Source of the DNA: Agromyces terreus
Lineage (GTDB): Bacteria; Actinomycetota; Actinomycetes; Actinomycetales; Microbacteriaceae
Direction of reading: 5' to 3'
NCBI RefSeq assembly: GCF_009749465.1
Contig: NZ_WBIS01000014.1
Location: 1 to 48,987 of the forward strand
DNA length: 48,987 nucleotides
Both the position numbers and the translations under genes were made by a program. Below, piece by piece: positions 1 through 7,538 of this stretch (positions are counted from its first letter, which is position 1; every line of letters starts with the position of its first letter). The notes below the pieces were generated by a model that was not told where the DNA came from, ran no database searches, and saw only the letters and a program-made list of their open reading frames with translations.

Positions 1-127
1 CCTTCGATCCGATCGAAGACCTCAAGTACCTGTTTCTCGGCGGTGTCGAGGCTCTCCGGGCGACCATCCGGAACGAGCAGAGTGACCACCCAGACCGCTG
101 CGAGAAGGCCCACGGCACCCAAGGCGA

Positions 128-1540
128 AGTTGAGTCCCGCATAGTGGTGTAGCGCGCGGTGGCCGGGCTCGTCGCTACAGACGTAGACGCGGTCACCGTG
201 TGATCCTTCGAGGAATCTCCTACAACCCACTCGAACGGAGTCATCACGATGACCGCACCTCATATTGTCGACCCTGCGAGCGTGCTCGCTGAAGCCCTGA
301 CGGACGCATCGCCGGATCTGATGCGCAGCCTGCTGCAGACCATGATCAACGCGCTCCTCTCGGCCGACGCGGATGCCGTCGTCGGCGCCGAATGGGGCCA
401 ACGCAGCCCCGGCCGCCAGGCGCAGCGCAACGGGTACCGGCACCGTGACCTCGACACCCGGGTCGGCACGATCGACGTTGCCGTCCCGAAGCTCCGTTCG
501 GGGACGTACTTCCCGGACTGGTTGCTCGAGCGACGCAAGCGTGCGGAGTCCGCCCTGATCACGGTCGTCGCGGACTGCTACCTCGCCGGCGTGTCCACGC
601 GCCGGATGGACAAGCTCGTCAAGACCCTCGGGATCCACAGCCTGTCCAGGTCGCAGGTGTCCAGGATGGCGGCCGAACTCGACGAGCACGTCGAGCAGTT
701 CCGGCACCGCCCGCTCGATGATGCAGGCCCGTTCACGTTCGTCGCCGCTGACGCGCTCACGATGAAAGTCCGCGAAGGCGGCCGCGTGATCAACGCCGTC
801 GTCATGATCGCGACCGGCGTCAACGCCGACGGACGCCGCGAAGTCCTCGGACTACGCGTCGCCACGTCAGAAACCGGTCCGGCGTGGAACAGCTTCTTCG
901 CCGATCTCGTCGCCCGCGGCCTGGCAGGTGTCCGCCTCGTCACCAGTGACGCGCACGCCGGACTGGTCGACGCGATCGGCGCGAACCTGCCCGGCGCTTC
1001 CTGGCAACGCTGCCGCACCCACTACGCCGCGAACCTGATGTCCGCACCCCGAAAGCGATGTGGCCGGCCGTGAAAGCGATGCTGCACTCGGTCTACGACC
1101 AACCCGACGCCGACGCCGTCAACGCCCAGTTCGACCGACTGCTGGACTACGTCGACGGCCGTCTGCCCGACGCGCACGACCACCTCGACACGGCACGGGC
1201 GGACATCCTCGCGTTCACCGGGTTCCCCGAAGCGCTCTGGCAGCAGATCTGGTCCAACAACCCGAACGAGCGTCTGAACCGTGAGATCCGTCGCCGCACC
1301 GACAGCGTCGGCATCTTCCCGAACCGCGACGCGATCACCCGACTCGTCGGCGCCGTCCTCGCCGAGCAGACCGACGAATGGGCCGAAGGTCGCCGCTACC
1401 TCGGCTTGGACATCCTCGCCAAGTCCAGGCTCACCCTCGTCCCCGGCGTCGGAAGCGAGGAGGTGACCGATAGCATCCTCGAACTCAGCGCCCAACCATC
1501 ACATCGAAGGACACGGCGCTACACCACTACCAGGGACTTG
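128..1540 (+). mobile_element. IS256-family insertion sequence, complete ends, inactive transposase
   Basis: The ends carry imperfect inverted repeats. TAGTGGTGTAGCG at 142-154 is matched exactly by the reverse complement of 1517-1529, and AGTCCC at 133-138 is matched by 1533-1538. ACCCAAGGCGA occurs at 117-127 and again at 1541-1551. This direct repeat contains the 8-9 base duplication expected of IS256-type insertion, and may be longer by chance. The outer ends are offset by about three bases between the two sides, so the exact boundary is uncertain by a few bases. One frameshifted transposase gene fills the element. Removing the element and one repeat copy restores an open frame on the minus strand, which independently supports these boundaries. 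Confidence 0.88.
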
Positions 1541-1582
1541 ACCCAAGGCGAGCCAGAAAGTTCCTCGGGAAGCACCCATTGA
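249..1582 (+). pseudogene. IS256 (mutator-type) transposase, frameshifted
   Basis: The first part (249-1073) matches the N-terminal two thirds of an IS256/Mutator transposase. It has an AADALTMKVREGG segment with the first catalytic Asp, a second Asp in VTSDAHAGL, and the CRTHYAANL zinc-like C/H segment. The third acidic residue, in NNPNERLNREIRRR, lies in another frame that is open from about 1058. Adding one base near 1043-1046 would read SATPKAMWPAVKAM and join both parts, so a single-base deletion is the likely lesion. The second frame also runs past the IS right end at 1540 and stops at 1582, so the native stop may be lost too. The gene is probably non-functional unless programmed frameshifting occurs, for which no slippery run is evident. 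Confidence 0.88.
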
Positions 1583-1673
1583 AGCCATTTCCCCAAACTA
1601 GAGGTTCCGCGCACGGGTGCCCGCAGGGATCCTTGACCGAGAGAATAAGTCCGCGATCTGTTGGAGGGTTGTG

Positions 1674-1964
1674 GTGCGATACATACGCGTTCGATGGAAC
1701 CACGAGGCATCGGACGACCCGGTCTTGTTGTACAGCGAGATCGATGACGCTGGCTGGGAGGTCCGCAAGGTCGAGGAATACAGGTCTGGCATCCGCGATC
1801 GCGCATCGCGGGACGTGGCGACTGGCCGCAGCCTTCTTGGACTCGAGCCCATTCCTCCGCTTGATGAGATCAACGCAAGCGTCGAGTTCGATGGGGCAAT
1901 GATCGGCGCTGAGGATTTCGAGAGGGTCTGGGCGGAAGCCACGCCACCGCACGAGTCGCACTGA
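1674..1964 (+). CDS. DUF6881-type hypothetical protein
   Basis: The 96-residue product starts (V/M)RYIRVRW and contains VLLYSEIDDAGWEVRKVEEY and LLGLEPIPPLDEI. This pattern of a short beta-rich protein with a WEVRKVE core fits the small DUF6881 family seen in actinobacteria, often near toxin or immunity-like genes. The biochemical role is unknown. The GTG at 1674 is chosen because GGAGG at 1663-1667 stands about seven bases before it and the family begins at RYIRVRW. GTG 1671 is an alternative, and the longer ORF from 1617 has no ribosome site. No membrane segment or signal peptide is seen. Family assignment is from memory. Confidence 0.75.
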   Translation: MRYIRVRWNHEASDDPVLLYSEIDDAGWEVRKVEEYRSGIRDRASRDVATGRSLLGLEPIPPLDEINASVEFDGAMIGAEDFERVWAEATPPHESH

Positions 1965-2009
1965 ATATCCTCGCGGCATCTCCAGGTACGCGATGCGGAG
2001 AAGGATCTC

Positions 2010-3143
2010 TCAGCGGGCTGCTCGGAATTCTGGCGGTCTCCAGCGCCAGTCGTTTTGCCGGCGGGTCCACTCTTGTCGCTGCGGAGTCCGCTCGCGGGCG
2101 ACGTCGGAGAGCCAGAGAGTGGAATCGGGGCCCCAGCCGGCGATCAGCGAACCGTATTCCTCGTCGATCTCGATCAACGCGGTGGCCGTGGACAGATACC
2201 CGAGCGTCGTGAGGTGTGCAGCGTCCCACCGGGCGGCGACGCGCTCCCAGTCCGGGATCAGCCACCGACCGTCGCGCCCGGTAACTCGGAACCAGTCGTG
2301 TCGTCGGGACGCGGTGACCTCCATCGGGTACTCGCGACAGAGTTCTGCCCAGTCCTCCGGCGTCTGGATTTCGAGCGTCCGCCCTGCCCCCACCACGGGG
2401 ATGATCGTCGCGAGCTCCCAGCCGAGGGAGTCTTCCACCAGCTCGAGCGCATCCGCCGGGCGGCTCCGCGTCGCGAGAAGCGTCTGCGGTACCGACCACC
2501 AGGTGCCCGAAAAGTTGGCGTGAGGGTCGCGGGGCCGCTCGCGCACCGCGCGTTCCTCGTCCGCGCGCTGGGCGCGGGTCCACTCGGCCAGCACTGGCGA
2601 GGGATCTCGCACCAGTGGTTCGCTGTCCGCAAGCGGACGCCACTGCACTGCCCACTGTGTTGCTTCGCCCGGGGCGGCGAGGTCGGGCATCGCAGTAACC
2701 AGGCGCTGCGCGACAGGGCCGAGCACGTGCAGTACCGGCGGAAGTGCGGCAACGGTATCCGCACCGTCGGGCTCCTGCCAGTAGCGCGCGAGATCAACCG
2801 ATGCCTGCAGCGCCTGCCTCAGGATGTCTCTGCGGACATCGGTCAGGTCGACATCAACGATGAGCGATGCGAGGTCGTCAGCACTGAATGTCGGATCAGG
2901 TTCCGGGTCGGAAGTATCCCCGATGAGACGGAGGAGCGTGCCCGGGTTCGGATCGAGCTCGTGTCCGAGCCAGAACAACGCAGTGCGCACCGTCTCTTCG
3001 GTGCGGGCGGCGTATTCCAAGCACATCCGTCGACCGCGCGGACCGCGCAGCAGGGCATCCGCGAGATCGTCCACCGTCCCAGCTTGCCGCACAGTTGCGC
3101 GTCTTCTCCACAACTGCCGGCTCGCGTCATTGCGCTTCGTCAC
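2010..3143 (-). CDS. Hypothetical protein (377 aa)
   Basis: This is a soluble protein of unknown function. An N-terminal segment DLADALLRGPRGRRMCLEYA resembles the first motif of many uncharacterised actinobacterial proteins. The rest is rich in Trp and acidic residues (GTWWSVPQTLL, AELCREYPMEV, WLIPDWERVAARWD, LIAGWGPDSTLWL), and suggests a globular alpha/beta domain with no signal peptide or membrane helix. The frame is open back to 3350, but that part would overlap the YoeB toxin gene and reads as low-quality Arg/Ser/Thr sequence, so it is left out. GTG 3143 is used. GTG 3092, just before the conserved segment, is equally possible. Neither has a clear ribosome site. Confidence 0.65.
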   Translation of the reverse strand: MTKRNDASRQLWRRRATVRQAGTVDDLADALLRGPRGRRMCLEYAARTEETVRTALFWLGHELDPNPGTLLRLIGDTSDPEPDPTFSADDLASLIVDVDLTDVRRDILRQALQASVDLARYWQEPDGADTVAALPPVLHVLGPVAQRLVTAMPDLAAPGEATQWAVQWRPLADSEPLVRDPSPVLAEWTRAQRADEERAVRERPRDPHANFSGTWWSVPQTLLATRSRPADALELVEDSLGWELATIIPVVGAGRTLEIQTPEDWAELCREYPMEVTASRRHDWFRVTGRDGRWLIPDWERVAARWDAAHLTTLGYLSTATALIEIDEEYGSLIAGWGPDSTLWLSDVARERTPQRQEWTRRQNDWRWRPPEFRAAR

Positions 3144-3255
3144 CGATCCGCTAACGGAACGACGGTTAGGCACTCCCGCCCGCCGAAGCCGCAGGGGACG
3201 CGGGAGCGTGTCGCAACTGAGTGGTCCGGATCCGCGCGGCCGCGGTCCGTCCGCC

Positions 3256-3516
3256 TCAGTAGTGGTCGCGTGCTTGCAGGATGACGATGTGGTCGTCCGT
3301 GACGTAGTAGACGAGCCGGTTCGTCTCGTCGATGCGGCGGGACCAGGCACCAGAGAGAACGTGCTTGAGCGGCTCGGGCGTACCGATACCCGCGAACGGG
3401 TCCCGGAGCACGTCGGCGATCAGGGCGTTGATCCGCTTGAGCGTCTTGCGGTCTTGCGTCTGCCAGTAGACGTAGTCGTCCCAGCCGTTCTGATCGAACT
3501 CGAGCCCGCGGGTCAC
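3256..3516 (-). CDS. yoeB: YoeB/Txe-family mRNA interferase toxin
   Basis: The 86-residue basic protein has the Txe/YoeB layout: FDQNGWDDYVYWQTQDRK at the N terminus, INALIADVLRDPF, then GxxEPLKHxLSGAWSRRIDETNRLVYYV, ending QARDHY. YoeB toxins are RelE-fold endoribonucleases that cut mRNA in the ribosomal A site. The conserved Glu and Arg in the SRRIDETNRLVY segment and the C-terminal His-Tyr are the expected active-site positions. The gene overlaps the antitoxin stop by four bases, the usual antitoxin-first order. It is probably co-transcribed and co-repressed from the operator upstream of the antitoxin. Confidence 0.93.
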   Translation of the reverse strand: MTRGLEFDQNGWDDYVYWQTQDRKTLKRINALIADVLRDPFAGIGTPEPLKHVLSGAWSRRIDETNRLVYYVTDDHIVILQARDHY

Positions 3517-3764
3517 GCGTCGAGGAGGTCGTGCTGCTCGAACTCGCCACGGCGTGCCCGCTCGATGGCGTCGAGGAGTCGCTCCGCGTTGGCAGGATTG
3601 CGCAGCAGGTACGCGGTCTCGGTGATCGCGTCGTAGTCGTCCTTCGACATGATCACGGCGTTGCCATGTCGAGAGACGACCTCAACTGCGGTGTGATCGT
3701 CATTAACCTGCTGGATCAGGCCGAACAGGCTCTTGCGCGCTTCGGTCGCAGTGATTGCCGACAT
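3513..3764 (-). CDS. yefM: YefM/Phd-family antitoxin
   Basis: The 83-residue protein starts MSAITATEARKSLFGLI, the Phd/YefM N-terminal DNA-binding fold. It continues VSRHGNAVIMSKDDYDAITET and ends in an acidic and Leu-rich tail (RLLDAIERARRGEFEQHDLLDA) that should wrap the toxin. The start at 3764 is preferred to a more upstream ATG because GGAGGA lies at 3771-3776 on the minus strand, and the family begins at this Met. The longer reading would also translate through the operator. It is the first gene of the pair and binds its own promoter as repressor, with the toxin as co-repressor. Confidence 0.93.
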   Translation of the reverse strand: MSAITATEARKSLFGLIQQVNDDHTAVEVVSRHGNAVIMSKDDYDAITETAYLLRNPANAERLLDAIERARRGEFEQHDLLDA

Positions 3765-3782
3765 ACCCGCTCCTCCCAATAG

Positions 3783-3802
3783 TGGTACGTAATAGTGTAC
3801 CA
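3783..3802. promoter_or_regulatory. YefM-YoeB operator (inverted repeat)
   Basis: TGGTAC at 3783-3788 and GTACCA at 3797-3802 form a perfect inverted repeat around an 8-base AT-rich spacer. Two GTAC cores lie 12 bases apart centre to centre. This spacing matches what I recall for E. coli yefM-yoeB palindromes with TGTACA cores. The site stands 19 bases upstream of the antitoxin start and should overlap its promoter. Confidence 0.75.
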
Positions 3803-3856
3803 TTGCACGAACCGCTGCGTTCCCGAAGGAGCGCTGAGGGGCGGCTGCGCTGCCGC

Positions 3857-4336
3857 CTAGGAGCCGCGGATCATCTCGACCAATTCATCGGGGTCGGCGC
3901 CCGGCGGGAGGGCGATCACGGCAGTATCGCCCTGCATCGGTTCGACCACCGTCACGGCCGACAGCACCTCATCGCCTGCTTTGATCACCAAGCGTGCGGT
4001 GCCCGCAGATTCAGCGGCCTCAGCAGTCAACTCTTGGAAGACGCTCGCTCCGTCCTCGTCGAACTTCACGTCGACCGCGTTGGTGTCGCCGACCGAAACT
4101 GCTTCGGCCGTTTCGACGCCAGCATGGACAAAGTCCGCTTCGAGGACCATCACGTACTCGCCATTCACCGAAACGCATTCTGGCGCGGACCCCGAAGTAC
4201 AGGTCTGAGAGACGGACATCTCGATCCCACCCCCGTCTGCCGGCGTGCCCTCTCCTGGGTTGTCGCCTGCGGAGCATCCGCTCATCGCCACGATGAGAAG
4301 CCCGAAAGCTGAGAACTTCCAGACCTGAGAACCCAT
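3857..4336 (-). CDS. Putative lipoprotein (159 aa)
   Basis: The N terminus MGSQVWKFSAFGLLIVAMSGC is a lipoprotein signal peptide with lipidation at Cys21, so the protein is exported and anchored on the outer face of the membrane. The mature part is acidic. It has a CTSGSAPEC pair of cysteines that could form a disulfide, followed by beta-rich sequence (VNGEYVMVLEADFV, GTARLVIKAGDEVLSAVTVVE). No family is recognised. The ATG at 4336 has GAGGAGGA upstream on the minus strand at a good distance. The longer ORF to 4471 would place the signal peptide internally and is rejected. Confidence 0.8.
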   Translation of the reverse strand: MGSQVWKFSAFGLLIVAMSGCSAGDNPGEGTPADGGGIEMSVSQTCTSGSAPECVSVNGEYVMVLEADFVHAGVETAEAVSVGDTNAVDVKFDEDGASVFQELTAEAAESAGTARLVIKAGDEVLSAVTVVEPMQGDTAVIALPPGADPDELVEMIRGS

Positions 4337-4452
4337 CGACGCTCCTCCTCGAGCCCTACCCAGAGCGATCTCGCTCAGAACCACAACGCTACCTATGCGA
4401 CGGCGTCGAGGCATGCCCGTCGGATCCGCGCCGCTCGGCCCCGACGCGGCCC

Positions 4453-4485
4453 CGCGCCCCCTGCGGCTCATCCGCAGCGGGCGCG
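4453..4485 (-). terminator. GC-rich stem-loop downstream of the serine recombinase gene
   Basis: CTGCGG at 4461-4466 and CCGCAG at 4472-4477 pair around the loop CTCAT, and the stem extends outward with one imperfect step (CGCGCCCC against CGGGCGCG). It begins about 40 bases past the recombinase stop. There is no U-tract, so termination is inferred only from position and stability. Confidence 0.4.
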
Positions 4486-4523
4486 AGCGCCGAACCGTCG
4501 TTGCGTGAGCGGATCCGTTCCCC

Positions 4524-5114
4524 TCAATTCGTCTTCTCGACCCGCGTCTGACGCTGGATGGTCCGGTAGACCGTCGACCGCGCGACGTTGAACAGTTCCG
4601 CGAGCTCCGCCGTGGTGTGCCTGCCGGCGTGGTGGAGCTCCATCAGGTGGCGCTGCTGCGGAATCGACAGCTTCGGTTGCTTGCCGCGAAGACGGCCCTT
4701 CGCCTTCGCGACCTGCATGCCTTCACGCGTGCGAGCTCGGATCAGGTCGGATTCGAACTCGGCGACCATTGCGAGCACGTTGAACAGCAGCCGCCCCACC
4801 GGGTCGAGCGGATCATGGACGGAGCCTCCGATGCTGAGCTTGACGTGCTTCGCGGTGAGTTCGTCGACGATGTCCTTCGCATCGCGAAGCGAGCGCGCCA
4901 GCCGGTCGAGCTTCGCAACCACGAGGGTGTCGCCATTCCGGCATGCGGCGAGGGCTTCGCGGAGCCCCGGCCGGGCGCGGTTGGTCCCCGTCAGCCCATG
5001 GTCGGTGAAGATGTACTCGGGGTCGACGCCGAGTCGCTCGAGGGCGATCCGTTGTGCGGTGAGGTCTTGTTCGTATGTGGACACGCGTGCGTATCCGATC
5101 AGGAGTGCGTTCAT
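4524..5114 (-). CDS. Serine recombinase, resolvase/invertase family
   Basis: The 196-residue protein has the small-serine-recombinase layout. The catalytic domain starts LIGYARVSTYEQDL with the nucleophile Ser12, followed by TDHGLTGTNRARPGL and LVVAKLDRLARSLRDAKDIV with active-site Arg residues, and VGRLLFNVLAMVAEFESDLIRARTREG, which is the long E helix. A C-terminal helix-turn-helix (TAELAELFNVARSTVYRTI) binds the res or inversion site. It is the right size for a Tn3-type resolvase or DNA invertase. No transposase of the Tn3 type is next to it, so its partner or target site is not evident. The frame is open to 5351, but the family begins at this Met. Confidence 0.9.
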   Translation of the reverse strand: MNALLIGYARVSTYEQDLTAQRIALERLGVDPEYIFTDHGLTGTNRARPGLREALAACRNGDTLVVAKLDRLARSLRDAKDIVDELTAKHVKLSIGGSVHDPLDPVGRLLFNVLAMVAEFESDLIRARTREGMQVAKAKGRLRGKQPKLSIPQQRHLMELHHAGRHTTAELAELFNVARSTVYRTIQRQTRVEKTN

Positions 5115-5411
5115 GCGCGAAGCTTCGTCCTGAACGGCGCCGCCGGCCAGAGCCAGGACGGCCGCCGCGGCATCCGCTCGGCTCCCAGACCCGAATCGGC
5201 GCGGCATCCCGCACCAATCGGATCGGGCGACGGCTCCGAATACCCGATGACACGCGAATCGAGGTACCCCGGTGACCACCGCTCCCCGCAGACGTGCCGG
5301 CACGGGTACCGACCGGCACGACGAGACTCCCGAGCCAAACGGATGACCCATGCCCTCCTCTCACGGAACGCCCCGCCGCGCAACCGGCGGCCCGCTCGAC
5401 GCGGCTCTGAC
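5115..5411. other. Intergenic region between recombinase and sigK
   Basis: About 300 bases between divergent genes should hold both promoters. I see no convincing ORF, RNA gene or strong palindrome. Possible crossover or res sites for the recombinase could lie here, but no clear inverted-repeat set was found by eye. Confidence 0.4.
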
Positions 5412-6002
5412 ATGCTTGGTTCCGTGGTCGACGTCGCTGAGCTGTCCGGTGAGCGCCCGCGTGCGCTCGAGGATCTCCTCGTGGCCACGGCGGCGGGCGA
5501 CCGCGACGCCTTCAGCGCACTCTACGACGCGACGTCGGCGCGGGTCTTCGGGCTCGTGCGCCGGCTGCTCGTCGATTCGGCGCAGGCCGAGGAGGTGACG
5601 CAAGACGTGTTCCTCGAGGCATGGCAGACGGCGGCCCGGTTCGATCCCGAGCGCGGTGCGGCGATCCCGTGGCTGCTGACGCTCGCGCACCGGCGTGCGG
5701 TCGACCGCGTACGGGCCTCGCAGGCGTCGCGCGATCGCGACCTCAAGACGGGCATCCGCGATCTCGCCGTGCCGGTCGACGAGGTTGCCGAGGCCGCCGA
5801 GATCGCGATCGAGCACGAGAAGGTCGCCGAGGCGCTGACCTCCCTGAGCCCGGCGCAGCGGGAGTGCATCTCGCTCGCCTACTACGGGGGCTGCACGCAG
5901 TCCGAGATCGCGACGAGACTCGAGGTGCCGCTGGGCACGGTGAAGACACGGCTGCGAGATGGCATGATCCGATTGCGAGACGTATTGGGGGTGACGACAT
6001 GA
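5412..6002 (+). CDS. sigK: ECF RNA polymerase sigma factor SigK
   Basis: The protein has two sigma regions. Region 2 (AFSALYDATSARVFGLVRRLLVDSAQAEEVTQDVFLEAW) contains the ECF signature AEEVTQDVF and is followed by WLLTLAHRRAVDRVRAS. Region 4 (LSPAQRECISLAYYGGCTQSEIATRLEVPLGTVKTRLRDGMIRLRD) carries the promoter -35 helix-turn-helix. The HRRAVDRVR segment and the partner gene are typical of the SigK group, which is released from its membrane anti-sigma factor by regulated proteolysis in mycobacteria. The stop overlaps the anti-sigma start (ATGA). The start may be ATG 5412 or GTG 5424; neither has a strong ribosome site. The target promoters cannot be read from the window. Confidence 0.88.
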   Translation: MLGSVVDVAELSGERPRALEDLLVATAAGDRDAFSALYDATSARVFGLVRRLLVDSAQAEEVTQDVFLEAWQTAARFDPERGAAIPWLLTLAHRRAVDRVRASQASRDRDLKTGIRDLAVPVDEVAEAAEIAIEHEKVAEALTSLSPAQRECISLAYYGGCTQSEIATRLEVPLGTVKTRLRDGMIRLRDVLGVTT

Positions 6003-6787
6003 ATCGACCGCAGGGTCCCACGGGCGACGAGCTGCGCGAGCTGTTCGATCTCGCGCCGGCCTACGCGCTCGACGCGCTCGACGAGTTCGAACGCGCCCGG
6101 TTCGAGCGCGCACTCGCGGCGTCGCCGGAACTGCAGGCCGAGGTCGACTCGTTCCGCGCCATCGCCTCGGGCTTCGGCGAGGCGGTCGAGCCGGTCGCTC
6201 CCCCGGCCTCGCTCAAGGCGGGCCTGTTCGACCGGCTCGACGCCGCCCCCCAGGAGCGCCCGGCCGAATCAGAGCGAGCGGATGCCTCGAAGCCGGCGTC
6301 GCCCGCACCGGTCGCCGACCTCGGCGAACGGCGCAGCCGCCGTCGCCTCGCCGTCGTGCTGTCGTCGGCGGCGGCCGCCGTCGTGCTGCTCGCCGTCGTG
6401 GTCGTGGGCGCGAACTGGTTCGGCCCCAACGGCTGGGGCGCGCAGCGCGAGATGACGGCCCTGGCCGCGGCATCCGATGCTCAGCAGATCACGGCGCCGG
6501 TCACCGGCGGCGGCGAGGTGACCCTCGTCACCTCGGTCGAGCAGGGGCGCAGCGCGATCCTCGCCGACGGCCTCGACGAACTGGGCGACGAGCACACCTA
6601 CGAGCTCTGGTACATCGACGAGGCCGGCGCGGTCTCGGCGGGCACGTTCGACGTCGCGAACGACGGCGAGACCTGGCGCATCCTCGAGGGCGAGTTCGCG
6701 CCGGGCACCGCCGTGGGCATCACGGTCGAGCCCGCGGGCGGGTCCGACCAGCCGACGACCGACCCGGTCGCCGTCATCCAGACCTGA
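5999..6787 (+). CDS. rskA: Anti-sigma-K factor RskA
   Basis: The 262-residue protein has an N-terminal cytoplasmic anti-sigma domain (ELRELFDLAPAYALDALD, residues 11-28, a zinc-less ASD helix pair). A Pro/Ala linker follows, then one membrane helix at about 117-139 (LAVVLSSAAAAVVLLAVVVV). The extracytoplasmic RskA domain includes YELWYIDEAGAVSAGTF and GTAVGITVEPAGGSDQPT. RskA binds SigK at the membrane and is expected to be cut in two steps to release it. The start codon overlaps the sigK stop by four bases, so the two are translationally coupled, giving a fixed stoichiometry. Confidence 0.92.
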   Translation: MNRPQGPTGDELRELFDLAPAYALDALDEFERARFERALAASPELQAEVDSFRAIASGFGEAVEPVAPPASLKAGLFDRLDAAPQERPAESERADASKPASPAPVADLGERRSRRRLAVVLSSAAAAVVLLAVVVVGANWFGPNGWGAQREMTALAAASDAQQITAPVTGGGEVTLVTSVEQGRSAILADGLDELGDEHTYELWYIDEAGAVSAGTFDVANDGETWRILEGEFAPGTAVGITVEPAGGSDQPTTDPVAVIQT

Positions 6788-6918
6788 GCGCGAAACGAGC
6801 GCGTAACCGGTGCTGCCTACACTGGAGGTGCCGAGGGGGCCCGCGGAACACCGAGGGCTCCCGCGGCATTCGCTCCGATCCCCGCGCCACCCCTGCGGGC
6901 AACGAGAGGCTGCCGGCG

Positions 6919-7512
6919 ATGACCGCGAACCAACCCGTGACCGTGTCGATCCGACGAGAGGTCGACCCCGAACGCATCCCCGAGGTGACCGTCTGGGTGC
7001 AGGCGGGCATCAACCGCGCCAACCGGTTCCCGGGGTTCCTCGGTTCGGGGTGGGTGCGCGAGGCCGCCGACTCCGACGTCTGGCACGTGCTCTACCGGTT
7101 CTCCGACGAGCAGACCCTCGATGCGTGGGAGCACTCCGGCGAGCGCATGGCCTGGCTCGCGACCGGCGAGGGCCTCATCCGGTCCGAGCGTTCGCGTCGC
7201 CGCACGGGCATCGAGGGCTGGTTCGACGAGCCGCCCACCGGTTCCGTTCCGGTGATCGACGCGGCCGAGGCATCCGGCGATCTGCCGCCCGCGCCGCCGC
7301 GATGGAAGCAGGCCGTGACGATCTGGCTCGGGTTCTTCCCGGTCAACCTGCTCTTCACGTACCTGATCGCACCGGTGCCCGGCTGGGGCGACCTGCCGGT
7401 CTGGCTGCGCGTGCTGGCGACCACGCTCGTGCTCACCCCGATCATGACCTACTGGGTGCTGCCGTTCGTCACCCGTTCGCTGCGGGCCTGGCTCGCCCCG
7501 CGCACGGCCTGA
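6919..7512 (+). CDS. Antibiotic biosynthesis monooxygenase-domain membrane protein
   Basis: Residues 1 to about 95 look like an ABM (dimeric alpha/beta barrel) domain: VTVSIRREVDPERIPEVTVWV, NRFPGFLGSGWVREA and WHVLYRFSDEQTLDAWEHS. The C-terminal part has two membrane helices, KQAVTIWLGFFPVNLLFTYLI and VLATTLVLTPIMTYWVLPFV. This ABM plus two-helix arrangement is common in uncharacterised bacterial proteins. The substrate is unknown and the domain may act as a heme- or quinol-type monooxygenase, or only bind a ligand. GAGAGG stands nine bases before the ATG. It ends 26 bases from the convergent dedA-like gene. Confidence 0.8.
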   Translation: MTANQPVTVSIRREVDPERIPEVTVWVQAGINRANRFPGFLGSGWVREAADSDVWHVLYRFSDEQTLDAWEHSGERMAWLATGEGLIRSERSRRRTGIEGWFDEPPTGSVPVIDAAEASGDLPPAPPRWKQAVTIWLGFFPVNLLFTYLIAPVPGWGDLPVWLRVLATTLVLTPIMTYWVLPFVTRSLRAWLAPRTA

Positions 7513-7538
7513 GCAGCCCTGGGCTGATGCCGCGGGGC

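Larger units (their letters stand above)
1..1588 (-). pseudogene. Small membrane-protein gene split by the IS element (5' part at 1541-1588, rest at 1-127, continues off the window)
   Basis: Joining the minus strand from 1588 to 1541 with 127/116 down to 1, and counting the target duplication once, gives one open frame of about 54 codons that runs off the left edge. It starts MASMGASRGTFWLALG, continues with a hydrophobic stretch AVGLLAAVWVVTLLV and then a polar part PDGRPESLDTAEKQ. This looks like a single-pass membrane protein with a short cytoplasmic N terminus. The ATG at 1588 follows GGGGAA, and a stop codon lies four codons upstream in frame. With the IS present, translation would read LALGQVPG and end soon inside the element. 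The family is not recognised. It is divergent from the DUF6881-type gene. Confidence 0.7.

Noticed and set aside
3144..3350. N-terminal extension of the 2010-3143 hypothetical protein
   Set aside because: It overlaps the YoeB gene in another frame and has no coding character.
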